NCBI GenBank assembly: GCA_002406115.1
Contig: DHNC01000012.1
Span: 1 to 16,029 of the forward strand
DNA from: Christensenella sp. UBA4626
GTDB lineage: Bacteria; Bacillota; Clostridia; Christensenellales; UBA1242
Reading direction: 5' to 3'
DNA length: 16,029 nt
Below, piece after piece: positions 5,727 through 12,972 of this stretch (its first letter is position 1; the number at the start of each line of letters is the position of its first letter). A program made the position numbers and the translations under genes. Under the pieces are notes generated by a model. That model was not told the DNA's origin, made no database searches, and saw only the letters and a program-made list of their open reading frames with translations.

Positions 5727-7982
5727 ATGAATTTAAACTATATTGATTTAATTAGAGAGCATAAACTCAGTTATTGCACGATTGACGTGATGGCGAAAGA
5801 ACTGTCCAAATACACGCAAGACGCAATTGTTGATATTAAAAACGAGTTGGTGGAAATGGTTCACGATGGTGAACTGTTTTTGGATGATAAAAACAGATTG
5901 TCAATTTGTGCGGATAGGGGCTATTTAAAAGCGGTGATAAGCATCAACAAAAAAGGCTATGGCTTTGCAAAAGTGCAAAATTATCCTGACTTTTTTATCC
6001 CTGCTTTTGCAACAAACGGTGCTTTTGACGGGGACTTTTGTTTGGTCGAAATCACAAACACAAAATCGGACGAGGATATTGAAGCAAGAGTGGTTAAGGT
6101 TTTGGTTAGAAACACGACCCACGTTGTTGGCACTTTCATAACAGGCAAATCCAAAGATGTGGTTTTTCCAGATGACCCAAAGTTGCCGCAAATTAGGATA
6201 CTTAAAGGCAACTCATTAAACGCTCAAAACAATCAAAAAGTTTGGGTGGAACTTGACATTGACAGCATAACAAGCAACTTGGCACGTGGAAAGATTGTGG
6301 AAATATTGGGTAAGGCAAATCAACCAAAGGCGGAGCAACTTTCAATCATCCGTTCGTTTAACCTAATAGATAAATTTGACGCAAAGACGCTTTCCGAAGC
6401 GAAACAAATAAACCAAACTGTGGATTTGAAAAAATATAAAAAGCGTGAGGATTACACCGAGCACAAAGTTATCACAATCGACGGCGAAGATGCACGGGAT
6501 TTTGACGACGCATTATCAATCCAAAAACAAGCGAACGGCTACAAGTTGTTTGTGCACATTGCCGATGTAAGCAATTATGTGACAGAAAATTCCGCACTTG
6601 ACAAAACCGCCTACGAGCGTGGCACTAGCGTGTATTTTTCAAACCAAGTTATTCCAATGCTTCCAAAAGAGTTGTCAAACGGGATTTGTTCGTTAAACGA
6701 AGGGGTGAACAGGCTGACCTTGACGGTTGAAATCAATTTGGATGAAAATGCCCATGTAATTTCCAGCCAAGTCAAAGAGGGTATAATCCGTTCCAGCCAC
6801 AGAATGACTTACACCGAAGTTATGAATATGCTTCAAGGCGACCAGTTGCTTATTGAAAAATATGCAGATGTTTATCCGGATATTTTATGCTATCAAGACA
6901 TTTCGAACAAACTTAAAAAATTGAGAGAGCAACGTGGTGAAATCAGGTTCAATTTGCCTGAGCCATATATTTTGGAAAATGATGCGGGCGAGATTGTCAG
7001 CATTGAAAAACGTGTTCAAGATGAGGCACATGAGATAATTGAAAGTTTGATGATACTTGCCAATGAATGCGTGGCAAAAACTTACTTCTTAAAGCAACTT
7101 CCTTTTGTCTATCGTGTGCATGAAAAACCTGATGCAGACAAACTTGTGAGAATAACAAACTTGCTTAACGGCATGGGTGTAAGCAACAATTTGGACGAAG
7201 AGGGCGAAAATCCAATGGCTTTCCAACAAATAACCAAAAAACTTGCTGGTATGCCGGGTGAAACCACAATGATGAAACTTATGCTCCGCAGCATGATGAA
7301 AGCAAGATATTGCACTCAATGTTTGGGGCATTTTGGCTTGGCAAGTCAATATTATTGCCATTTTACAAGTCCAATCAGGCGTTATCCCGACCTCATGATA
7401 CATAGGATAATCAAACAATATATAAACGGCGTGCCTGTGGACGAATTGAAGCGTAAATATGTGCCAATTGTGGAGCGTGCGGCAGAGCAATCCAGCGCAA
7501 CGGAAAAGAATGCGGACGAGGCAGAGCGTGAAGTTGATGATTACAAAAAAGCCGTATATATGCAAAAGTTTTTGGGCGAAAAATTTGCTGGCACAATCTC
7601 TGGCGTGCAGGAATTTGGCGTGTTTGTTGAGTTGGAAAACGGCATAGAAGGGCTAGTGAAAGCGGAAGATTTGCCAATGGATAACTATGAGTATGACGAC
7701 ATGAATTTGAGTTTGAATGGGCAAACGCATAGATACAAAATTGGCGACAGTATTGATATCATCGTGGCAAATTGCAACACCACCTTGCGTCAAATTGACT
7801 TTGTTTTGGCAGATACCACCGAAAAATTGGGTGCATTTGTGATAAGCAAAAACGCCAAAACAAAAGATAAAAAGGGTGGCGGAAAAGGCAAATCAAAACA
7901 TTCTTACGCCAAAAACACTCAAAAAACCAAAAGAAAATCAACAAAAACATATTCGAAAAAATCTGGCAGAGGCAAAAAATAA
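5727..7982 (+). CDS. rnr: Ribonuclease R (3'-5' exoribonuclease)
   Basis: Processive 3'-5' exoribonuclease of the RNB family that degrades structured RNA and, with tmRNA-SmpB, the messages of stalled ribosomes. The 751-aa product shows an N-terminal helix-turn-helix-like segment (about 1-60), cold-shock/OB domains (about 65-200), the RNB catalytic core with IDGEDARDFDD (the four aspartates equivalent to E. coli D272/D278/D280/D281 fall at D252/D258/D260/D261), HFTSPIRRYPDLMIHRI, and an S1 domain from about 620 (GTISGVQEFGVFVEL). A Lys-rich tail of about 45 residues follows, as is common in RNase R. The upstream in-frame ATG at 5718 lies within the -10 box, so I place the start at 5727; there is no Shine-Dalgarno site. 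It sits between secG and smpB in conserved order, with a lipoprotein gene inserted before smpB. Confidence 0.96.
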   Translation: MNLNYIDLIREHKLSYCTIDVMAKELSKYTQDAIVDIKNELVEMVHDGELFLDDKNRLSICADRGYLKAVISINKKGYGFAKVQNYPDFFIPAFATNGAFDGDFCLVEITNTKSDEDIEARVVKVLVRNTTHVVGTFITGKSKDVVFPDDPKLPQIRILKGNSLNAQNNQKVWVELDIDSITSNLARGKIVEILGKANQPKAEQLSIIRSFNLIDKFDAKTLSEAKQINQTVDLKKYKKREDYTEHKVITIDGEDARDFDDALSIQKQANGYKLFVHIADVSNYVTENSALDKTAYERGTSVYFSNQVIPMLPKELSNGICSLNEGVNRLTLTVEINLDENAHVISSQVKEGIIRSSHRMTYTEVMNMLQGDQLLIEKYADVYPDILCYQDISNKLKKLREQRGEIRFNLPEPYILENDAGEIVSIEKRVQDEAHEIIESLMILANECVAKTYFLKQLPFVYRVHEKPDADKLVRITNLLNGMGVSNNLDEEGENPMAFQQITKKLAGMPGETTMMKLMLRSMMKARYCTQCLGHFGLASQYYCHFTSPIRRYPDLMIHRIIKQYINGVPVDELKRKYVPIVERAAEQSSATEKNADEAEREVDDYKKAVYMQKFLGEKFAGTISGVQEFGVFVELENGIEGLVKAEDLPMDNYEYDDMNLSLNGQTHRYKIGDSIDIIVANCNTTLRQIDFVLADTTEKLGAFVISKNAKTKDKKGGGKGKSKHSYAKNTQKTKRKSTKTYSKKSGRGKK

Positions 7983-8104
7983 GTTGGTTTTGAGGTTATA
8001 TAAACCAGAAAAAAAGTATATACTATCTTGACAGATTGAACGTTTGCAGAATTTGTCGACTTTTGTCGAATATCTCAAATTTTGAAAAACCAATTGATTT
8101 TTAG

Positions 8105-8133
8105 TTGGATTTTAATTGTTTATCTGTTACAAT
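8105..8133 (+). promoter_or_regulatory. Promoter of the lipoprotein gene
   Basis: TTGGAT and TACAAT are 17 nt apart, with an extended -10 TG. A short hairpin, GAGAT-AAC-ATCTC, follows at about 8141-8153 near the predicted transcript start. The gap from 7983 to 8104 holds a TGGTTT / AAACCA inverted repeat at about 7984-8007, with no T run, and no convincing rnr terminator. Confidence 0.6.
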
Positions 8134-8176
8134 CAAGATAAGAGATAACATCTCAAATATTTAATTAGGGGGAAAT

Positions 8177-9163
8177 ATGATAAAAAGAAAATCATTTATA
8201 GGCTTCATGATTGCTTGCTGTTTGATTGTTTCATCATTGTTTGTGTTCACCGCCTGCGGCAAAGAAGACAAAACTGTGTTGAAAGTTGTATCCGCATCTG
8301 GCACAACCACGACTTACGAAACAATCACAAAAGACATCTTCACAAATTTGGAAGCAGGCTCAACTGTAACCTTGCTTAAAGATGCAACTTATGAAGGTGA
8401 GGAATACATTCCACTTAACAAATCAATTACTATTGATTTTGGTGGCAAAAAATTAACAACAACTAAATCAGGCGGCTTTGATATTAAAGAAGAAAAAACT
8501 GTTACTGAGCAAGTAGAGGTTGTTCTTAAAAACGGCACACTCGATACTTACAAATGGGGTATTTGGGTTGAAAACGGTGGCAAATTGACAGTTGAATCAA
8601 ACTTCACATTGATTGCAAATAGAGTAAAAGCAACAGATTGTGCTGGTATTGCAATTATAAACCCAGGTTCTCAATTGGATTTGTACGGCAAAGTTCAAGT
8701 TGATGGTGATACAAATGCAGTTTCAGGCGTTGGCAATAAAGGTCAAGGTGATGTTATTATCAACATTCACGACGGTGCAGTTATCACTGGCGGCGAAAAT
8801 GGCGTTTATATGCCAAATAGTGGCGCTTTGACAATTGGCGCTGCAACAATCACTGCAAAAACTGCTGTATACCTTAGATCAGGTACAACAACAATCAATG
8901 GTGCAACACTTCACGCAACTGGTGCAAAAGTTGGTTACACTTATGTTGCTGGACATCAAGATGCAACTGGTGACGCTATTGTTGTAAACGCAGTTGGTGC
9001 TGACAAATATCCTGGCGGCAACCCAACTTTGAACGTGCTTGCTGGCACAACAATCACTGTTGACGATGCAACTTGTGCAGAAATTGCAGTTTACAATGTA
9101 TTCGGCAACGCAGCAACTGTCAACAACGCAACAACTTATCAAGTTGTAACAGAAACAATTTAA
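8177..9163 (+). CDS. Secreted lipoprotein with predicted parallel beta-helix
   Basis: A 328-aa exported protein of unknown function. The N-terminus is a lipoprotein signal: basic MIKRK, hydrophobic residues 8-24 and lipobox FTAC with C27 as the lipid anchor, so the protein should be tethered to the outer face of the membrane. The mature part is rich in Gly, Thr, Val, Ile and Asn, with recurring short units such as GGKLTV, NGVYMPNSGALTI, AVYLRSGTTTINGATL and NPTLNVLAGTTITV. This periodicity is typical of right-handed beta-helix proteins of the pectate-lyase/adhesin type. I see no catalytic site, cell-wall anchor or C-terminal domain. A GGGGGA Shine-Dalgarno site precedes the ATG, and the gene has its own promoter and terminator. 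It interrupts rnr-smpB and is probably an independent insertion, perhaps a surface-binding or polysaccharide-contact protein (inference). Confidence 0.8.
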   Translation: MIKRKSFIGFMIACCLIVSSLFVFTACGKEDKTVLKVVSASGTTTTYETITKDIFTNLEAGSTVTLLKDATYEGEEYIPLNKSITIDFGGKKLTTTKSGGFDIKEEKTVTEQVEVVLKNGTLDTYKWGIWVENGGKLTVESNFTLIANRVKATDCAGIAIINPGSQLDLYGKVQVDGDTNAVSGVGNKGQGDVIINIHDGAVITGGENGVYMPNSGALTIGAATITAKTAVYLRSGTTTINGATLHATGAKVGYTYVAGHQDATGDAIVVNAVGADKYPGGNPTLNVLAGTTITVDDATCAEIAVYNVFGNAATVNNATTYQVVTETI

Positions 9164-9180
9164 TTTAAATAGTAAAAAAT

Positions 9181-9211
9181 AAAAGGGCGGACGGAATGTT
9201 TGCTCTTTTTT
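9181..9211 (+). terminator. Terminator of the lipoprotein gene
   Basis: AAAAGGGCGGAC (9181-9192) pairs with GTTTGCTCTTTT (9198-9209), including several G-U pairs, around a 5-nt loop and runs into T6. Confidence 0.75.
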
Positions 9212-9236
9212 GTGGTGTGAACTCAATTTCAAATGT

Positions 9237-9265
9237 TTGGCTTTAAATTAAAATTGTGCTAAAAT
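9237..9265 (+). promoter_or_regulatory. smpB promoter, predicted leaderless
   Basis: TTGGCT and TAAAAT are 17 nt apart, with an extended -10 (TGC-TAAAAT). The -10 ends 6 nt before the smpB ATG, and no Shine-Dalgarno site exists, so transcription should start at or beside the A of the ATG. Confidence 0.6.
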
Positions 9266-9271
9266 AATTTT

Positions 9272-9730
9272 ATGGAAAACAAACAACAAAATCGTCTTGT
9301 GGCGGAAAATCGCCGTGCAAGGTTTGAATACACAATATTGGATACGGTTGAGGCTGGGATTGTGCTAACTGGGGATGAAATCAAGTCGGTTCGAGCCGGT
9401 CATCTTTCATTGGTGGATTGTTATGGATTTATCAAGGATGATGAATGCTGGCTGAGGAACAGTTATATCAAGGAATACACAAACAGTTTTGACGCTGGCA
9501 GATATGGGGACACAACCCGCCGTGATAGAAAACTTTTGTTGCATAAAATTGAGATTGAAAAGCTTAAAAAACAAATTGAACAAGAACATTTGACCCTTGT
9601 GCCTACAAAAGCATATTTTTGTGGCAGCAACCTTAAAATTGAACTGGCAATTGCTCGTGGCAAAAAGGTTGCCGACAAACGCGAAACCTTAAAAAAACGA
9701 GAGTTGGATAGGAAATTAAAAGAGATTTAA
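9272..9730 (+). CDS. smpB: SsrA-binding protein SmpB
   Basis: Binds the tRNA-like end of tmRNA and carries it into the empty A site of stalled ribosomes for trans-translation. The 152-aa length is typical. Motifs: NRRARFEYTILDTVEAGIVLTGDEIKSVR (written in part: ENRRARFEYTI at 12-22, then EAGIVLTGDEIKSVRAG at 27-43), RDRKLLLHK (84-92), LVPTKAYF (109-116), ELAIARGKKVADKRETLKKR (124-143) and a basic C-terminal tail that follows the mRNA channel in known structures. The start at 9272 gives the usual N-terminus. tmRNA is present in the same window at 13633-13989 but on the opposite strand, with accessory genes in between. Confidence 0.97.
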   Translation: MENKQQNRLVAENRRARFEYTILDTVEAGIVLTGDEIKSVRAGHLSLVDCYGFIKDDECWLRNSYIKEYTNSFDAGRYGDTTRRDRKLLLHKIEIEKLKKQIEQEHLTLVPTKAYFCGSNLKIELAIARGKKVADKRETLKKRELDRKLKEI

Positions 9731-9746
9731 TCATTGATAAGTATAG

Positions 9747-9777
9747 AAAAAAACACCAAAATTGTTGGTGTTTTTTT
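9747..9777. terminator. Bidirectional terminator between smpB and the PIN-domain gene
   Basis: A perfect 13-bp inverted repeat (AAAAAAACACCAA / TTGGTGTTTTTTT) has a 5-nt loop. It ends in T7 on both strands, so it can terminate smpB from the left and the minus-strand PIN-domain operon from the right. Confidence 0.92.
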
Positions 9778-9841
9778 GTGACTGAAATAATCATTTTTAG
9801 GCACGTGGCAAAATAAATTAGTCTATATTTAGATAGTTGTA

Positions 9842-10669
9842 TTAGATGCAATATTCGTCGTTCTTTGCCAACTCGGCTTTGTATTCATCAATGTCGATGT
9901 AAGAGCAAAGTTTGGAAAGTTTTTTCTCGTCTGGGGCTGGGATGTTGTAATAATCTATGCCGCCGTCACACTCTTTGATTTGTTTTACAAAATCAACCAA
10001 ATAGATAGGCTTTGGCACAATTTTGTTGCCCAACTTGCCTTGGGTGTAAAAACCATTTTTTACATTGATTGCGGCTATGCCTTTCGCTCTGCAATTGTGT
10101 TCATCATTATCAACTTTCCAAATAAAGTCCTTGCCATTGTAGGTTAAAAAGGATAAATTCATAACGCTTGCTTCTGCCATTGCGGTTGCATCATTTTGAG
10201 GCTTGATAGCATTGTTGAACGCATCGTATTGGAATTTCATAGGGGCTTGGCACTTGTTTTTTTCTTTGTCAGAGTAGTGCAAGCAATATGCCTTTGCCAA
10301 AACTTGAATTTTATCTCGCTCTCTATTTATAAGCAAAAGGTTGTATTTTGGAGTGTAGCAAAATTTAACCAAAAAGTTCAAAATGCTGTCGCTGTTGCTA
10401 AATGCTGAGTGGTGAATGCTGCCGCTAATTTCTTGGAAAATTGTGTTGGTTATCACTGGGGTAAGTTTGCCTTCCATAATCAAATTGAAAACAAACAAAG
10501 TTTCCTCAAATTTGTTTTGAATGGCAAAATAACTTTTGCTGAAATTGTATTTTTCAACTTTTCCAAAAAAGTTTTTTACACGATACATCTCGGCAAAGCA
10601 AATCAACAAGTCGCTGTCCATCGCTACGAATGTTTTTTCATGATAAAATCCATTGTAATCGCTCTTCAT
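9842..10669 (-). CDS. PIN-like domain protein, possible toxin/ribonuclease
   Basis: A 275-aa protein with the spaced acidic pattern of PIN-domain nucleases: FVAMDSDLLI (14-23, D18/D20), TNTIFQEI with E80 (74-81), NDATAMAEA (159-167, D160) and FLTYNGKDF (174-182, D181). In known PIN proteins these residues hold Mg2+/Mn2+ and cut RNA. The alignment is by eye. The protein is about twice the usual VapC length, with an extra central region (about 85-150) and a C-terminal extension (about 215-275), so it is not a standard VapC. The start overlaps the stop of the upstream 50-aa ORF (TAATG), indicating translational coupling, and AGAGAGG precedes it. The pair has one promoter and a terminator, as in toxin-antitoxin modules. 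Toxicity is inference. Confidence 0.65.
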   Translation of the reverse strand: MKSDYNGFYHEKTFVAMDSDLLICFAEMYRVKNFFGKVEKYNFSKSYFAIQNKFEETLFVFNLIMEGKLTPVITNTIFQEISGSIHHSAFSNSDSILNFLVKFCYTPKYNLLLINRERDKIQVLAKAYCLHYSDKEKNKCQAPMKFQYDAFNNAIKPQNDATAMAEASVMNLSFLTYNGKDFIWKVDNDEHNCRAKGIAAINVKNGFYTQGKLGNKIVPKPIYLVDFVKQIKECDGGIDYYNIPAPDEKKLSKLCSYIDIDEYKAELAKNDEYCI

Positions 10670-10821
10670 TATTTTTTACCTCTCTTTGAAAATTTTAAGA
10701 TAAAATCCGCAAATTCTCTTGTCTGCTGCTCGTATGATTTTGTTTTCATAATTTTACGTGATTTTTCAATCTGTGCAAACACATCATTTTTTGCAATCAT
10801 TGCTGCAATAAGTTTGCTCAT
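10669..10821 (-). CDS. 50-aa helical basic protein upstream of the PIN-domain gene, candidate antitoxin
   Basis: The start is the ATG with a strong GGAGAGG Shine-Dalgarno site. A longer reading from a TTG at 10872 is rejected because that TTG belongs to the -35 box of the promoter. The 50-aa product begins MSKLIAAMIAKNDVF, is rich in Lys, Glu, Gln and Arg, lacks Gly/Pro until the end (SKRGKK) and should be almost wholly helical. No ribbon-helix-helix, AbrB or HTH motif is recognisable. Its stop overlaps the start of the PIN-domain gene. Size, order and coupling match an antitoxin or small accessory partner, but the sequence alone does not show it. Confidence 0.6.
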   Translation of the reverse strand: MSKLIAAMIAKNDVFAQIEKSRKIMKTKSYEQQTREFADFILKFSKRGKK

Positions 10822-10843
10822 ATCCTCTCCTAAATTTGAAAGC

Positions 10844-10872
10844 ATTGTAACACCGAACCCCTCATTTGTCAA
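10844..10872 (-). promoter_or_regulatory. Promoter of the PIN-domain operon
   Basis: On the minus strand a perfect TTGACA is separated by exactly 17 nt from TACAAT (5 of 6). The predicted start lies near 10837, leaving a leader of about 15 nt with the Shine-Dalgarno site. This places the operon under a strong, constitutive-looking promoter. Confidence 0.8.
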
Positions 10873-10992
10873 TATCCAAATCCCAACAAGTTTGTCGCCT
10901 TAATGCAAATAAAACCATTCCACATCATTCCAAAATTATAATAAAATCAAACCTAACATAATAAAAAGCAGTTGGTTCGCATCCCTTTTTGC

Positions 10993-11022
10993 CAACAAAA
11001 AACCACGGCAGTGTATCCGTGG
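10993..11022 (-). terminator. Terminator of the DUF1848 gene; first of two identical copies
   Basis: On the minus strand CCACGG-ATACACTG-CCGTGG is followed by TTTTTTG. It lies 60 bp beyond the stop codon of the gene at 11082-12020. The 30 nt from 10993 to 11022 are identical to 12907-12936, including the loop. Confidence 0.85.
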
Positions 11023-11081
11023 ATTTTATGTTGAAAACGGGTTTATTTCTGTGCAAATAAAGTTTGTTCTAAAATACAAAT

Positions 11082-12020
11082 TTATTTATATTCAAATTCG
11101 AGGTCGGTTTTGCGGGTGTAAATTTCGCCGGACAATTTGTCACGCATTGATTTTTGGTTGGATTTCATAGCATAACAATATTTGCAGCCATGGAAGCAGG
11201 TGTCGTACCTACCGATGTCCACCGATGGCATACATCCACAATGTTTTCGTTGCCCGTCAATTTTATTATTCTTTCGCTTGACCGTTAAGCCTAAATCTTT
11301 ATATTTCTCCGTCAACATTTCTTCAAAAATTTTGCCGTCGATGCACTTACTTGGTATGATGTCGTATTGCGACCAGTCTTCGCTTTCGGCACAGGCCTCT
11401 ATTTGAATATTATTTGCTTTTGAAATTTGAGAAAATGCGGATAATATTTGATGCTTTTGGCTCAAAGATGGCCCATGCAAATTTTTGGCACAACCTGAAT
11501 AACTCGTAATCAAAAAACTTATTTTGCAGTGTTTTGTGTACCCACGTAAGGCTGAGCATAAATTTGTAAATTGTTTTATATGCCATTCGACATCAATGCC
11601 GTCAGAAATCAAGATTGGATCGTATCGCCAAATAACAGGGCAGTATTTTGATAGACTTTTAAAACTTTCAATGCGTTTTTCAACTGGCGGCAAATTTGTT
11701 TCAATTGATTTTGGATAGGCATTTAACGTGTAAAGGAAATAATATTTGTAATCTTTTAATAGGTCAAGTTTGCCAATCATGGGTTGCGGATTTTTTGTCC
11801 AAAAAACAATACCCTCAATATTGCCAGATGTTTCTACAGTTTTGTCCCCAAGCAGGTTTTCAAAAACATTATCAATTTTAAAAGGCTTTAATTCAATTTT
11901 TGCAATTTTTTGCGGGTTGATTGGATTTGGCACCAAAACAAAACCTTGATTTAATTGCTCAAAAAACCAATCACTATAAAATCCGGGGATATCCGTCCGC
12001 CTACTAACACTTAAAATCAT
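11082..12020 (-). CDS. DUF1848-family protein with C-terminal CxxxCxxC (putative radical-SAM/Fe-S)
   Basis: The 312-aa protein opens with MILSVSRRTDIPGFYSDWF, then NPINPQKI, IVFWTKNPQPM (71-81), YYFLYTLNAYPKSIE, VIWRYDPILI (129-138), and ends with CGCMPSVDIGRYDTC and CFHGCKYCYA (261-284). This is the recognisable DUF1848 pattern; no biochemical function is established for the family to my knowledge. Cysteines C261, C263, C275, C279 and C282 cluster near the C-terminus, and C275-x3-C279-x2-C282 is the spacing used by radical-SAM enzymes to hold a 4Fe-4S cluster, though such motifs normally lie near the N-terminus. No Shine-Dalgarno site is visible. The gene starts 38 bp after the methyltransferase-like gene on the same strand, and a terminator follows, so the two probably share a transcript. 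Confidence 0.85.
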   Translation of the reverse strand: MILSVSRRTDIPGFYSDWFFEQLNQGFVLVPNPINPQKIAKIELKPFKIDNVFENLLGDKTVETSGNIEGIVFWTKNPQPMIGKLDLLKDYKYYFLYTLNAYPKSIETNLPPVEKRIESFKSLSKYCPVIWRYDPILISDGIDVEWHIKQFTNLCSALRGYTKHCKISFLITSYSGCAKNLHGPSLSQKHQILSAFSQISKANNIQIEACAESEDWSQYDIIPSKCIDGKIFEEMLTEKYKDLGLTVKRKNNKIDGQRKHCGCMPSVDIGRYDTCFHGCKYCYAMKSNQKSMRDKLSGEIYTRKTDLEFEYK

Positions 12021-12058
12021 AACTTAAATTTTTAATTCTTTAATTATTTATTGAATAA

Positions 12059-12712
12059 TTAGACTTTTACTCCATGAATAATTATACCTTTTCCATCTAA
12101 AATGTCAAACTTACTAAACCTAAAATCGTTTTTTAAATTATTCATTAGCTTGGTTAAGAAATCCTGTTCTTCTTTTGGCATGTGATAGTTTTTGTTTATT
12201 GTAAAGTTACAAACAATGTAAAAATTATCTTTATTTTTTAAACATTCTGTTAAATCTTTATCTAGATCTGAGTTTTCGGATACCGTAAACAGAGAATTGA
12301 AAAAACACAATACAGTGTTTTCATATTTGCCTTTCAAAATATAAATACCAGTATCGTATTTGACGGTTTTAGGGAGCTTTGGCTTGAATTCTTTATAACT
12401 TTCAGTCTTCTTGATAGCCCATTCTGTTGCATCTATGCCACAATATTTTAAGTTTTTAAAAACATCGTCTGCACCAATTTTATCTAAGCCTAAACCACAC
12501 CCAAATGAAAAAATTGTTGGAGCTTTATCGTTCAATAATTTTTTTAATTCAATAAAACTTAATTTATTTTTTTCATAATTTTTTTCAGCATATTCTTGCA
12601 AGTAATTTAAGTTTGAGCATAGATTTTCATAATTTAGATGTCCGGCACATTCTTTTTTACAATTTTCACATTTCGGAAATTTATAGTTTTTCCACAATTC
12701 TTCAATTTTCAT
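12059..12712 (-). CDS. Putative SAM-dependent methyltransferase-like protein with N-terminal Cys cluster
   Basis: A 217-aa protein I cannot assign to a named family. Residues 67-79 (IFSFGCGLGLDKI) resemble glycine-rich motif I of class I (Rossmann) methyltransferases, and the following strand YCGIDATEWAIKK (90-102) carries an acidic residue where the ribose of S-adenosylmethionine is bound. Later segments (NTVLCFFNSLF, NFYIVCNF) could be the central strands. The N-terminus has C15-x2-C18-x3-C22 plus C32, a possible zinc or Fe-S site. AAAGGA seven nt before the ATG supports the start. The gene is AT-rich, with many Lys and Asn codons compared with the core genes, which suggests recent acquisition. 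It lies 38 bp upstream of the DUF1848 gene, so a shared modification pathway is an attractive but untested inference. Confidence 0.55.
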   Translation of the reverse strand: MKIEELWKNYKFPKCENCKKECAGHLNYENLCSNLNYLQEYAEKNYEKNKLSFIELKKLLNDKAPTIFSFGCGLGLDKIGADDVFKNLKYCGIDATEWAIKKTESYKEFKPKLPKTVKYDTGIYILKGKYENTVLCFFNSLFTVSENSDLDKDLTECLKNKDNFYIVCNFTINKNYHMPKEEQDFLTKLMNNLKNDFRFSKFDILDGKGIIIHGVKV

Positions 12713-12734
12713 AATCAGTCCTTTATATATTGGA

Positions 12735-12768
12735 ATGATATCATATAAAATTTAAAGTTTTGCTGAAA
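12735..12768 (-). promoter_or_regulatory. Possible promoter/operator of the methyltransferase-like/DUF1848 pair
   Basis: On the minus strand TTTCAG is 17 nt from TATGAT. The -10 overlaps a perfect 10-bp palindrome ATGATATCAT (12735-12744), a plausible operator. The -35 is weak. The rest of the 260-bp gap 12713-12972 has no recognisable gene, only the terminator at 12907. Confidence 0.35.
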
Positions 12769-12906
12769 CCTGACATTATTGTTACATCTTATGGGATAAT
12801 ATTAAAATTCTTAAATTATTGTTGTGAGAAAAATTTAATTATCTAGTTATTTGGACACAGGTTAAATAATTAAAAGAAGATGAAGCATTGTTGATAATGT
12901 ATTTTA

Positions 12907-12936
12907 CAACAAAAAACCACGGCAGTGTATCCGTGG
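12907..12936 (-). terminator. Terminator of the 184-aa orphan gene; second identical copy
   Basis: Minus-strand CCACGG-ATACACTG-CCGTGG followed by TTTTTTG, 36 bp beyond the stop codon at 12973. It is identical over 30 nt to 10993-11022, while the flanking bases on both sides differ. Confidence 0.85.
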
Positions 12937-12972
12937 CGAGTGGTGGGGCAAATTAAACGTCCGCCGAAAATT

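Noticed and set aside
7089..7565. 158-aa minus-strand ORF inside rnr, and a similar 165-aa one at 3283-3780 inside gpmI
   Set aside because: Both are rich in His, Cys and Phe, as expected from reversed coding strand, and overlap conserved catalytic domains on the other strand.
10822..10872. TTG start giving a 67-aa version of the PIN-operon first gene
   Set aside because: The TTG is part of the -35 hexamer TTGACA; the ATG at 10821 has a strong GGAGAGG site.
10409..10903. 164-aa plus-strand ORF across the PIN-domain operon
   Set aside because: It is antisense to the well-supported PIN-like gene and its 50-aa partner, has no Shine-Dalgarno site or family motif, and its Phe/Ile-rich sequence is what the reverse of Lys/Asn-rich coding produces.
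12907..12936. Integron attC-type site or phage attachment repeat
   Set aside because: The paired 30-mers fold as ordinary T-tailed terminators at the ends of minus-strand genes; there is no attC core sequence and no integrase.
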